Under the pieces are notes generated by a model. The model ran no database searches. It saw nothing but the letters and a program-made list of their open reading frames with translations, and was not told the origin of the DNA. DNA of 64,000 bases from Triatoma infestans (Eukaryota; Arthropoda; Insecta; Hemiptera; Reduviidae), in contig JAAEAF010000232.1 of the NCBI GenBank assembly GCA_011037195.1, positions 124,001-188,000 on the forward strand, read 5' to 3'. The position numbers were made by a program, and so were the translations under genes. This document shows positions 44,831-56,110 of this stretch, one piece after another (within the stretch, counting starts at the first letter, position 1; every line of letters begins with the position of its first letter).

Positions 44831-45329
44831 TTTCCTTGTAAATAGGAACAAGAGTATTATAGAAGTATAAAAAAAATCAAATATTTGTACATACTTTTTA
44901 TGTACTGTACTTTTATATACTGTTGTATATATATTTTTACATACTTTTTATTGGTTATCTTAATATTTCAGATTTGATTATGTTTTTTATTACTGAACAT
45001 TTACTTATTTGATTTACATAGGTTTATTTGAGGTATCTATCCCTGTCATAAAGGTTGATTTTTTATTTTGTTATTTTATTATTTCTCAATAAATATATTT
45101 ATCTCAAAGATTATTCAATTTCCAAATGCAAGGTAAACTATAAATATAATTATTTGTAAATATTAATATATATTTCAGTAATTTTTTAGATTCAAAGATT
45201 ATTTATAGATTTATTTTTATACTACTATTTAAACTTTTGTGCATAACATTATTATAAATTTTCTTGTCCATTGTTACTGTATTTTAAAATGATATTCAAA
45301 TCCTCAGGCCTTAAAATTACAAAATGATT

Positions 45330-46480
45330 TTGTACGGCAATGGGCAGAGGTGTTTTTAAAGAAAAAAAGTCCTTTGTTGTTCTACGTTTCGGGTACCGTG
45401 GAATATTTACTGGGAACTATTCCACTTGCTAAATATTGGAATTCAGGCGGACGGGGTAATAAGAATGAGTTCTGAAGTTTTCTATTGAACCTTGCATTTA
45501 TTTCCGTCACTACACGTGAAAGATTACAGTGATAACCCGATTCATGCTCTTCAGCGAGAAACGTTGATGTGCAACGCACTGGTAATGGCCTGGATATTGA
45601 TATAGCTCACATACAGATCTTAGGTACTAGCTATGGATGCAAGAACGAGCCCTGCGAACCAGCTTCAATTCAACGGAGGACCAGCTCTGGATCTAACAGA
45701 TCCACAATGCACTAGAAATGAAGTAAAGTTGCTATATCTGACTAGCCTCACAGTTGAGAAAAAAGCTGCGTAATTCAGCTATCAGAGTCCACTGGTACTA
45801 TACGTATATACTGGTCCATAATATAGTCCACTGGTACGTGATATAGTAAAATGCTTCCTTAAGGTTACCAAGTCCTCAGCTAGGGGAGCAAGACTGTTAA
45901 TCAATGCAATATTGTGCAAGGCACCAATTGTAATATAATATAAAACGAATAAAAAATAGCATGAATCTTCATATAAATATAATAATAGAATATACGACTG
46001 GCTCAACTGTGTGACCAGTCAAATCAAACACAGTAAGGGGGGCGCCCACAACTATGTATCCTCTCCGTTATCAATTCGCGCAGAAATACGCGACAGGTAC
46101 CATTGCTGCCTTTTTTCAGTCTCAACGTTTACTCCTCTCCTACCAGTAAGAGCTCCTGAAGAAGGGCACCAATGGTACCCGGAACGTAGAGCAAGAAAGA
46201 ATTTTTTTCTTTAAAAACTCCTCTGGCCGTTGCCGTATAATCATCTCATTCTTATTTTGAATGTATTTTACTTTATAATCCGTTAAATAAATAAATAAAT
46301 AAAAATAAACATGATTAATAAAGTATTTAAATATATTTAACACCCCTCCCCTGGGATATTAGGTTCTAAATATATCTTTATATCTACATTAGGCTCTAAA
46401 GATATTTATATATCTTTCTAAATATAAAACTTTCAATGAAAAATATATAACTAGTTAATAATAACTTCAGAAATGCTGCA
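45330..46480. other. Rearranged end of L2 unit homology
   Basis: 45,330-45,660 matches 12,720-13,070. 46,150-46,250 resembles 45,340-45,420 inverted (AAGAAAAAAAGTCC / ACGTAGAGCAAGAAAG). 46,413-46,480 is an inverted copy of 13,305-13,372. No gene supported. Confidence 0.5.
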
Positions 46481-47660
46481 TCACACAAGAGTTGGATGCA
46501 TTGGGGAAGAGCAAGTACTTCACCACCTTGGATTTAAGTTGTGGATATCATCAGATCCTCGGTATTAAAAAGCTACGAACATCCGCGTACCACCCGCGGG
46601 GAAATGGCCTCGTGGAGCGGCTCCATCGCACCCTGGCCCATTCCCTGGCCTGTATTTTTCGGAGGGACGGAGAGATTGGGACCGCTGGATCCCGTATATA
46701 TTATCGGCCTATCGAAGTACGCCCCTGGGAATTCGAGCTTAGATGGGGGACGCGGTAGCCGATCGAGAAGGGTTTATACAGACTTTGCAACAAAACTCGA
46801 GTAACAAAAGTAACGCCAAGGTGAAGGATTCGCAAGCAAAGGAGGCAAGAGCCAAAACCCAAGATAAGGGTAGGAAAGTTCGGAATTTTGAAGTGGGGGA
46901 TAAGTATATCTGCCCGAGCCAGCGGTACCGTTGGGACATGCTCGTAAATTTAGACGGTGCCTCCGTATTAGCCCAAACTTCTGCGGCAAACTATGAAATT
47001 GCCCTAGCCTCAGGAGGGAGTAGCGTAGTACATACTAACCGGATGAAGCGTGCCGTACAGGCAACGCCCACTCGTATCAGTTACGAAGCCAACCCCAAGC
47101 GGAGGAGGCCAGCCAAAGGGGGGCTTGGAACGACCCCAGTGCGGTCACTACCTTCGGGCGAATGGATCAATACCCGACCAACGCACCGAAAACGACGCTC
47201 TAAGGGATTAGGGTCCTCGTAAAAGAGGTATGTTGAATGTGGTGATGGCTATAACTAGCCCTTCCCAAGCAACTGTGAACTAAGACCGAAACCCAACTAG
47301 AAGATGGCAGAGAACGCTGACCTTGGCTAACCGAGTAGTGTCCTGGAAGAATGTGCGCTCAGACAGCGGTCTCAGAAGTGGCATTCAACGAAACAAAAAA
47401 AAGAAAGCACGGTAGCCAACTACTAATGAATGCACCCACGACAGATAGTAACCGGCGCCGCTTAGATGAGACTTTGGTGACACGGGAACCATGTCAGCTC
47501 AGGGGGCGGAACCTGCAACCCATACCCACCCGCTGTAGCGACACTCCAAGCAGCATGATAGCATCAGCCAAGCTTCAGGAGACCCAAGGCAAAGACCAAC
47601 GGCCAGGAGGGGAAAAAGTGGAACTCCAATGAAGCCCCATTTTTCTTTTGAAGGAGGCAG
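46481..47660 (+). pseudogene. pol: GC-richer Ty3-type pol remnant, RT joined to integrase
   Basis: Begins in RT (DALGKSKYFTTLDLSCGYHQ) and jumps after about 75 bp to the end of the integrase core (TSAYHPRGNGLVERLHRTLA), so roughly 2 kb of RT, RNase H and integrase is deleted. Then come VRNFEVGDK and SGGSSVVHTNRMKR of the integrase C-terminal GPY-type module and a basic, GC-rich tail to 47,222. Base composition is clearly richer in G+C than the neighbours. A family distinct from the SAP-Gag element. Confidence 0.8.
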
Positions 47661-47971
47661 TGTAGGTGGGGCTGCGCCGAAGAGAGCTATAGAGTGGGGC
47701 GGATGTGACCGGGCTGGGAGAAGTAGTGTTGGCCTAGAGCTCGGACAAGTCACGTGGTGCTCTGAGTGTCAGGATAATTCTGCTGTCAAGACAGACGACG
47801 AAACGGGACTTGCGGCTGAAGCCTTATTACTGTGTCCAAGCGTGAGAAGATTGTATTCCTTTATTTTTGAGTTTACTTAATGTCTTCATTTTCCTTTCTA
47901 CCAATAAAAGAATGCTATTAATTTCGTAATATTTTTGTGATTTCCCCCCTAACTACTCCGGCAAGCTCACA
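47661..47971 (+). mobile_element. 3' LTR of the GC-richer Ty3 remnant (provisional)
   Basis: A purine run (GAAGGAGGCAG) precedes TGTAGGTGGGG. The segment contains AATAAAAG near its end and could close at CTCACA (47,971). No second copy in the window, so the boundaries are provisional. Confidence 0.55.
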
Positions 47972-48484
47972 ATTATAAATAAAAAACATAAATAGTATAG
48001 CAAATTAAGTACATTCAGGTAAATATGTTTCAATAGTGCATATATATTAATCAGTTAGCTATTCATTAAGATTAAGTTAATTCAATTATCATTAGAGCTG
48101 CTAGTAACTGTTGTCGGACTGAGCAAAGGATATGGCACTTTCGAAAAACAACCATTTCGAGAAGAAAACAAGTCTAACGTGATCTGCTTTGTTAATCATT
48201 ACTTTTCTTCGTTAATTTGTTAATAGCATTGCAAACCTTTATTAATTATCAACTTTTTTGAAACGTTTGAATATTTCTACAACATTTAAACGTAAGAATA
48301 TTTATATCTACACAAAGTGCCTAAGTTCGCGACCGGCACCAATTGCAGCCGAATGCAACATCGAGTGCCGGGAATTACATGCCATAGAAGTTGCTAAGCA
48401 ACGCACATGGGCGAAAAACAAAACTTTCTGTAAAAAACCAATAAATTTCCACCAAAATTTTTACGAATCTGTATAAAAAAAAAA
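47972..48484. other. No gene seen
   Basis: AT-rich with a short unidentified GC-richer stretch (48,320-48,420). Confidence 0.45.
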
Positions 48485-48716
48485 AAACCTTTGGCGCAAC
48501 AGCCTATGAAGTGCTTTGAATACGGGGGCGTGTGGTCAGCACGCCGCTGATCCCACACCGTTTTTATTTCCGGCCTTCGCTTCCTAGGGAGCTAGTAACT
48601 GTAGCTTCCCACTTTTGTTTACGATGCTGGGTCAACTTCGATTTTGCCCTCACGGGAATCAAACCCTGACTTCTCGCACGAATTCACGCACTAGCCGTTA
48701 GACCAACGCGTGAGGA
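48485..48716 (-). mobile_element. tRNA-derived SINE, family A
   Basis: Minus strand: head with ACGGCTAGTGCGTGAATTCG, B box GGTTTGATTCCCGTGAGGGC, body GGGAAGCTACAGTTACTAGC, and an A-rich end matched by the (A)13 near 48,475-48,487 on the plus strand. Confidence 0.75.
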
Positions 48717-51690
48717 CAGAAAGTGTATAAGGTTTATTTTTTTATTTATTTATCCAAAAGTAAACAATTGTTGGCATGCGCTGAAGACATTGATATATTG
48801 CCAGATCTGCTGCAGTTTAAGTGGACATTTTCTCACTTTGGATTGACAGAAACCAAGAACGTATTCCCTAGGTAAATAAAAATAAAACAAAATATTTAAA
48901 AAAAATAAGAAACCCCAAGGGAGGGCCTACTTCTTTTTTTTTTTAAATTGGGCAAAAAATATCTCATTTTGTCGAATTAAAAAATTTGTTAAATTTAATC
49001 CAGTTTTTAGAAAGTATAAACTCCGGGCTAAGGAGACATGTCTTTCCTTTGTTCGAAGGTTAAAGAGTTTCTCCTTCGTTTTATTCTACTGGCATCATTT
49101 AACGGCAGATCCAAATTACTTAATATACTTCATTTACCATTTATTAGTCTGCAAGCTAAAAGATATTTGCCCCTTATGATCTTGCTCAGTACCAATACAA
49201 CGAATTGTATAGAAGTTTCACTTTGTCTACAAAACAAAGTATATTTCCAGCTGTTATTTCCAACAAGAAAATGGTAAACTATATATATCAAAACCAATAT
49301 TCAAATACATTATAAGCATGTAATTGTAAATGAATTATAATAAAATATAAATAAAAGTTACGTTTGACCCTTCGTAATAAAACAAGCAATATGTTTGCTG
49401 GCTGGGACTCAAGTCCGGCAACAAACACCAACATTTTGTTTTGAGTGGAATAGTGTTCCTTTATCATGGGACTTTTTTAATGTTCATGACAGACATTTCT
49501 CACACGAAAACCATGTTGGATTAGGATTTCTTTTATTTCGTTTGGATTGTGATGGAAGTCAAAAATTATATTTTATAAATTTGAAGAAAAATATTAATAT
49601 TGGCGAAAATTTGTACGTTGGCTGGCATAAGGGTCAAACGCATCGACAAGACACCGTTAGAGAGATAATACACTTGCACTCTTCTTGCTAAAAGAAAACT
49701 CCCTCCAGACATAGCTTCAATGTTTGATGAGTAATATTTCTGCATTCAACGGAATTCATTCGTTTTACACAGTCACCATCAGTTAGTGTAACGCAGGGCA
49801 GCCCATGAAGTTACCAGGTGGGAGTGCTGCATGAGTAAATCCGAATATGTCTAAATTCAACTCAATTCAATTAGAAATAAATTAACATAGATATTTTGTA
49901 TGATATTTTCTGATATACAAAAAAAAAAAACAATGCACTCTTAGTGTTTTAGATTCACAAAATTTTTGAATAACTTTTTCATTAACATTACGTATTTGAG
50001 AAATCATAAAGTAACTGCTATTTGCTGAATTATAATGTTAGCACTGTAACGACCTTTCTTCTTTATTTAAATTTTTTGTGGTAATGTCAATTGAAAAAAT
50101 TTAATTTTTTTAAAGTATTCAACACTAACACCCATCTTGATAGACCTATAAAATAATATTTATTTTTTTTTCTATTTTTATTCCATAAAAAATAATATTA
50201 TTGAATAAAAAAATTAAAAAAAATTTTACCATTAAAACTTTAACGAACAGAATGAAAATATTTTTGTTGTTGAACATGACTTATAAAATCGTTCACATAT
50301 CAATCTGCGCTACCTGGCGAGCGGCTACTATTGCAGTAGTAGGGTACATTATTAAGCAAACGAAGTTTGTCGGAAATAACCGAATATGACCATTTTTCGA
50401 CGCTGCGAATACGGCAGCGTCAATATCAAGCAATGAAGCTTGATGAAATCATTCTTTTTTAAAAACTAATTTATTAATGGTATTTAAATAATAATTATCC
50501 AAAGATTGTTATGTTATTATTCTTTATCATTGATTTTTATAGTAATTTTTATACTTCTTCGGTGCTGTAGTGTCGCAGCGTTTAGGCACCAGCCGCCACT
50601 GATGCTACATAAATATTTGTATTTAAATCAATCACGTACAAGTATCTTAAGTGGAAGAGTTTTGTATATTTAAAAGCTTTTTACATTTATTACAATTATT
50701 AACTTGTAATTGTTATTTAAGTGAATATATTTATTCTAAACAGTGGTGACTTCTTCCTTATATATTAAAATCTCACTCTCTTTTTAAAATATAATCATAC
50801 ATAAGCCCTTTCAATAAACCTCGTGCAATTTAACAAGCTACCCATACATTACAACACGCACACATCTACACCTTAACCAATAACATTAAAGGATACACTA
50901 TGGTGTAGATGTCTAATTACAATTCTGAATGGTTTCTGGTTTTTTTTTTGTTGTTTTTTTTTAAATTGGTATGTTCCAGTTTTTACTGCGAATTATAGAT
51001 CTATAATCATCCACAGATATAGTGGAGACCATTATACAGTTCACTCTTGCTTTGCAAGTGAATTCTTCTACTGTAATCAAATTTCTGTTTTCACTGCACC
51101 AGCCTGTCGAAGTTACCTATTTTATATACAAATATTGGAAGTGGTTTCAGATGATGCTGCTTCCCAGACTCAATAATTTCATCCCTTTAACTGACGATTG
51201 GGGGAAAAAAGATTATTAATCGGCGATTATTGCTGCCACTATTTGATCGTCAATATATTGTTGTAGTTGTAATTGGTGTAATTGCTGCTGTTGATGTTGT
51301 ATTTCAATTTACTGTTCTTCAGTTCGTCTATAATACATGCAAATATACATGAGGCCATATTTTTTTTAGTTCAGCCTCATAGAAAGCTGATGAAGTGTAG
51401 CAGTATTTTTAATTTTAAGAAACGAATTGTCACAGAAACTAGCCACTTGCATGCCATTCATAGATTTTGGAGAATAGTTACTCCAAATCTTATCTCACTA
51501 GCCTCACACGGGATAGTTCACACAAAAGAAGCTGCGAAACTATTTTTTTCTACTTTACTTTTCCGGAATTGAGGTTTCAAAACGAAAAGAAGAAAAATAT
51601 AATGCAAACTAAGTCTAAACAGTTTGGCAACGAAAAAAAAGAAAAGACAATTGAGTCAGAATATTGAACAAAACAAAACAAAAATTTGTT
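48717..51690. other. AT-rich, no gene seen
   Basis: Short frames at 49,395-49,691 and 51,022-51,219 (the latter ends FIPLTDDWGKKDY and has an AG-type acceptor before it) match no family I know. Inverted GTTTGACCCTT / AAGGGTCAAAC sits at 49,363 and 49,629. No supported RNA gene. Confidence 0.4.
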
Positions 51691-51720
51691 GTGGTGGTTG
51701 GTTCCGAGAGCTGGAAAGCA

Positions 51721-52129
51721 TCAGAGACATTTTCCGTGGTAGCCTGCATCATTTTGTGGTCATCGACTGGTATCGGGCGTTCGCCCATCTTCAGGATGCG
51801 TTTTTCAGACAGTGTGCCAACACAGACTCGTACAGAGACTTAGTTTCACACTAACTGAGGTGTATTTTTAAAATACTAAACTCTTAAACGAGGTAAAGCC
51901 TAGGTGGCCATCTGGCCTGGTGGACTAGGTGGCCATCTGGCCACATCCCTTTACCTAGTTTAAGAGTTTAGTATTTTAAAAATACGTATCAGTTAGTGTG
52001 AAACTAAGTTGCTCTGTGCGAGTCTGTGTTGTCACACTGTCTGAAAAACGCATCCTGAAGATGGGCGAACGCCCGAAACCGGTCGATGACCACAAAATGA
52101 AGCAGGCTACCACGGAAAATGTCTCTGAT
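51721..52129. repeat. Long near-perfect palindrome, about 195-bp arms
   Basis: The arm TCAGAGACATTTTCCGTGGT... returns inverted to ...GAAAATGTCTCTGA. The centre carries two direct copies of CTAGGTGGCCATCTGGCC. The inner part (TTTTTAAAATACTAAACTCT) is mirrored with almost no mismatch. Outer arms match the palindrome nested at 17,135-17,398. Confidence 0.8.
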
Positions 52130-52160
52130 AAAACAAAAATTCACTCACACACACATTTAA

Positions 52161-52390
52161 ACGGTTTGTCGATCGGTAGCGTACTTCGATGCTCAGGTTT
52201 GGGGGTTTCATAATTATGTTGCCTTAGAAAACTTTCAAAGATCCTTTCTGAAGAAATTATTTGCACTCCCTGCTTGCACTCCTAACAATATGCTCGCACT
52301 TGAATCTGTTCAGTGTTTCACCCTTAAGCTTCATCTAAAATATTGTATTACAAAACTATCTCAGGAAGACCACCGATCCTGAGATAGTTT
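52161..52390 (+). pseudogene. LINE ORF2 thumb-region remnant (L3 unit)
   Basis: Counterpart of 18,677-18,900, with frameshifts. A short inverted repeat (AAACTATCTCAGGA / TCCTGAGATAGTTT) has formed at its end. Confidence 0.55.
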
Positions 52391-52659
52391 TCCTTAATAT
52401 TTGCCTTTTATTATAAATAAATTTTGTACCGATTCAAATTTAGTTGTTTCCATATTTGGCAGGAATTCTCCATTTTTTTTTTTTTTGGCCTCCGAAATAT
52501 TAAATGATCAACATCCAAGTTCCGAATTTTTGCGTAAATATGTTTTGAAATAGACTCTTGCCTAATTTTGTTGATGATTTCCTTTCCAGAAAAATGTTTC
52601 AGTATCCAGAGAGAGTACCCAGAAAATTATAAAGGACTTTTAAATAACGTACAAGATTT

Positions 52660-53600
52660 TATAGTTACAAATTTTGTGAATTTCAATTTTATTCACAATT
52701 GCAAAATAAAACCGGCAAATTCTTCTATTTTCATCATAAATTGCAATTGTTTAATGTGACGCGTGTGTCTGTGTTCTGTGTGTTTTAACAGAATAACTCA
52801 AAGTAGCAGAAAGCCAAAACTTGGTATTCCGTATAGGTATTACTTTCACATTAGACACAGAGATTTCGGGACAAACCCATCAATCAGAACGGCGACTTTA
52901 CTATAATTTTTTTTTGTTTATTTTTTTTAGTTTTTCATGATTTCCTCAAAAATGGCTTCAACGATTTTCACTAAACTTCGTATACTAACTCCACACATAA
53001 ATACCTATCAGTTTTATTTGTTACATTTTCCCGGGAAAATTGATTTGTTGACGGTTTGGAGAGAACACTGGCGTTATGCTTTTTTCTAAAGTTATCAATA
53101 CAATACGATTTGGAATTCTATTAATGTTTCCAATGTGTATTATTATGATGTAGACAGTAAAACCATATATCGCACTGAACTGTTACTTTAGGGGAAAACA
53201 TAAGGCTCAAGAAACCTCAAAACAAAAACAACTTTGCCGTGTCCAGAATTGCATACGAAGATTAAACAATAATTGGAGACGTTTTTGAAAAAAAATCATG
53301 AAAAATTGAATATAAAATAAAATTCAATTGCACGTCCGGTTAATGGTTCATGTCCTAAATGTTCGTGTCCGAAGCGATGCCCAGTGGCTACACGGAATAC
53401 CAACTTTAAGCTTCCTAGAAGTTTCGTTTTTGAGATATTCTGTTAATACACAAACACACACACACATTTACAGACCATTCGCTAACAATATATTTTCCAT
53501 TTCAGTTGACTCAAAACATATATACTTCCGGTGAAAACTCAATTTCGAAAATTTGACACGAGCGCAATAGTGTAAAAGTCATTGGTTTAATTTACGTTTA
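52660..53600. repeat. Fold-back-type repeats (L3 unit)
   Basis: Plus- and minus-oriented segments with ATTTCCTCAAAAATGGCTTC and TTTTTGAAAAAAAATCATG. 53,172-55,330 has no counterpart in the L2 unit, which joins 19,647 directly to sequence matching 55,331. Confidence 0.5.
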
Positions 53601-53779
53601 AGTAGGTCAACTTCAAACAAATTTGTGGATTCGTTTTACTTTCTCTTACTCTTTGTTAGAGGAAGTATTATAATCGTGTCAAATTTTCCATATCGAGTTT
53701 TCACCGGAAATATCCTTTTTGAGCCCCTTGAGTCCAAAAATTTGGTTTTTAGAAATTGGTGTCTGCGTAGCTATGTATA

Positions 53780-54738
53780 CTAGCTAACCCACCACGCTTC
53801 GCTGTGGCTCAGTCTGATTTTTAGGCTTAACCATGCGTGAGTTTGATAATTTGTTTCTATATTTTTGAATACCCTGTCGACTAATTCTCCTTTAGAATGT
53901 ACAATGCTGCAGAAATTATATGGCAAGGTGATTTTTTCCGTTTCCGGATTTGTAGGAGCAGCCGTACCGAGTTCGAGTAATTGGCTTGAAAATGGCAGCT
54001 GTTGGATCGTTTTTAAGTTGAACTCTCATACTCGTTATTAAATGAATTTTTTTTACTGTGCTCCAAAGAGTTGAATATTTCAAGCAGGCATGCAATTCAT
54101 CAGCTAGTGTTGAGCGAGGTATCACTGAAAGCGTTTGCCTGAATTCACCGGATAGTAACACTAATGCTCCACGAAATGGAGCGTGATTATTTCGCAGTCT
54201 TTCAATGTATGGTGTAAAGCTGCCAATAACCTCTTGTGAGTCATTGTACACTCATCTCATACAATGATTTTGCACGGCTGAAGAACCTTTCCCATTTTTG
54301 ATGTTTTAGAAATGTTACATGTTGGGTTTTCTGTGAAGTGCATGTTTAAGTCAAGACAGTTTAAGAGCTGAATGCGCTGTACTACCTGCTTCCATCAACG
54401 TAGCAGCAATACCTGAAGAAGTAGGTGCTAACGCAATATGGCCGTTTGACCGGATTTTAGCTCGGAATTTCCCGTTTCCGTGGGCACTTCGGAGTAGACG
54501 TACTTACGAGTATAAGCAGTTGAGAAATAGGTTGAGAGAGTGAGCCACCATCGCAACGCGATGTCTGTCTATTTCTGCAAATCTCGCGAAACGCTCGGAG
54601 AAGTTCCCTTTTCCGTGGGAACATCGGAGTAAAAAGTATATATAAACATTCTTATATAGAAATGCAACGTTGTGTAAAAAATTTCAAGTCAACTCAGCGA
54701 CTACTTTTCGAGTTTTGCGGCCACAAACATATGGATGC

Positions 54739-54740
<2 letters not shown>
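53780..54740 (-). mobile_element. Helitron remnant with 3' terminus
   Basis: On the minus strand the 3' end reads hairpin CCACAGCGAAGCGTGG, then GTTAGCTAG followed by T, the Helitron signature (stem-loop, CTRR, T target). PIF1-type helicase coding lies just upstream. The 5' end (expected TC) is not identified. An (AT)n run lies at 54,743-54,775. Confidence 0.75.
53840..54450 (-). pseudogene. Helitron PIF1-type helicase fragment
   Basis: Minus-strand order: SSGIAATLMEAGSTAHSALK, a stretch resembling IVWDECTM (broken), then an open frame (54,251-53,916) with APFRGALVLLSGEFRQTL, SVIPRSTLADELHACLK and TSMRVQLKNDP, then shifted ELVDRVFKNIETNYQTHAWL. These are helicase motifs Ia-III of the RepHel protein. 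Walker A, the Rep nuclease and the C-terminus are missing. Confidence 0.8.
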
Positions 54741-54778
<38 letters not shown>

Positions 54779-54789
54779 ATATGAACAGC

Positions 54790-55560
54790 ATAGCTCAAAA
54801 ACGTTACGTTACCTGCCAAAATTCCTCAACCGGATGTACCACTTCACAAGTTTTTTTTTTTAATTTTTGCGATTTTCTCAAAAATGGCTCCAACGATTTT
54901 CTTGAAACATGATACGTCAACTAAACATGCAATGAGCTACAACTTTTACTTGAAACATTTCACCGGGAAAAAATCATTAAAATGCACTTTAGGGGGAGAG
55001 GTGGGGTTACGGCTTCCTCTAAAGTGCTATTTCAGTTTTTTAGACAATTCTGTCATCTAAATAATGTTAATTAGAATTAAATATGTTGTTGAAATTCTGA
55101 GTTTGAAAAAATCGGATGAACGGAAGTGCCGTTTACATTACTACTTTAATAAATGATTTTCTACATTTTCGCGATTTTCTCAAAAATGGCTCTTACGTTT
55201 TCTTGAAACATCTTATATAAACTACACGTACGATGGTATACAACTTTTATTTAAAAGATTTTTCTGGGAAAATTCATTTAAGGGCACTTTTGTGGGGGAG
55301 GGGTTGGGGTTATGTTTTTCTTCAAAGTGCTATCGTAGTTGATTATACAATTCTATCATCCAATCGAAATTAATTAGAAATAAATAGATGACTAAAATTC
55401 CGAATTTCAAGAAAATTACTAAACCGGAAGTGAGCTTTTACTGAAAGTTTTTTCAGTTTTCAACGAATTTCATGTAATTTTCTGCACTAACTATAAAGGT
55501 TGCTAATTATAATTTTGAGAAATGTAGTAAAAGAGGAAGTTGTGTGAGTGTTTCACCCAG
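54790..55560 (+). repeat. Fold-back-type repeats, three tandem segments
   Basis: TTTTCTCAAAAATGGCTCCA (54,868), TTTTCTCAAAAATGGCTCTT (55,173) and the GAAATTAATTAGAAATAAAT segment (55,362) repeat in the same orientation. Confidence 0.6.
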
Positions 55561-55752
55561 AATTTTTGTTTTATAAATAAAACAATAAGGATTATTCAAA
55601 TACAAATTGATATTCTAAAAGTTTTCTTTTTTTTTTTTTTTTTTTTGTATTCAAGTATGTTCAGAACATGTATTTCCCTCATTCGAAAATCTGACATGAA
55701 GGTTTCTACAGAATAAGGTCCAGGAAATCAACGAACACAATTTTGAAAAAAA

Positions 55753-55758
55753 TTTATT
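55753..55758 (-). terminator. Polyadenylation signal, L3
   Basis: AATAAA on the minus strand about 220 nt past the stop codon, same place as in L2. Confidence 0.6.
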
Positions 55759-55976
55759 TTCACAAATTTCCATAATTACATATATTTAAACATATATTCT
55801 TTCTAAAGTAGTTATAAAATTGTCTTTGTTAATGACAATTTGTTGCCTTGGTAAAGACGTAAATAATATGCCGAAACGTTTAATAGTCAGGAAGAAATTT
55901 TTCAAATCACCTTGCTCCGTGTCCTCAATAACCTTTAACTATATACTATTTATAACGTAAATTGCAACGTTATATA

Positions 55977-56110
55977 CTATGCAAAATGCATATAACAATA
56001 TTTATTCGACGATAATTTGAAATCTTCTATTTTTAATCCAAATTTCTTCAAACTAGTTTCAATTTTTTCATCTACAATGTGTGATTTACGGATGTAAATC
56101 TGGATTACTG
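55977..56110 (-). CDS. Lipocalin L3, exon 5
   Basis: After ATTTTACAG; completes a Ser codon, then IQIYIRKSHIV (last strand), LKKFGLKIEDF (helix), NKYC and TAG. About 17 of 134 bases differ from L2 against none in the following 200. Confidence 0.87.

Noticed and set aside
49395..49691. 98-codon plus-strand frame
   Set aside because: No motif, no paralog, AT-rich setting; cannot be told from chance.
51022..51219. Possible last exon (ends LTDDWGKKDY)
   Set aside because: Preceded by an AG and reasonably protein-like, but no partner exon, paralog or family could be found.
54743..54775. (AT)n run as possible CRISPR-like or regulatory array
   Set aside because: Simple dinucleotide microsatellite.
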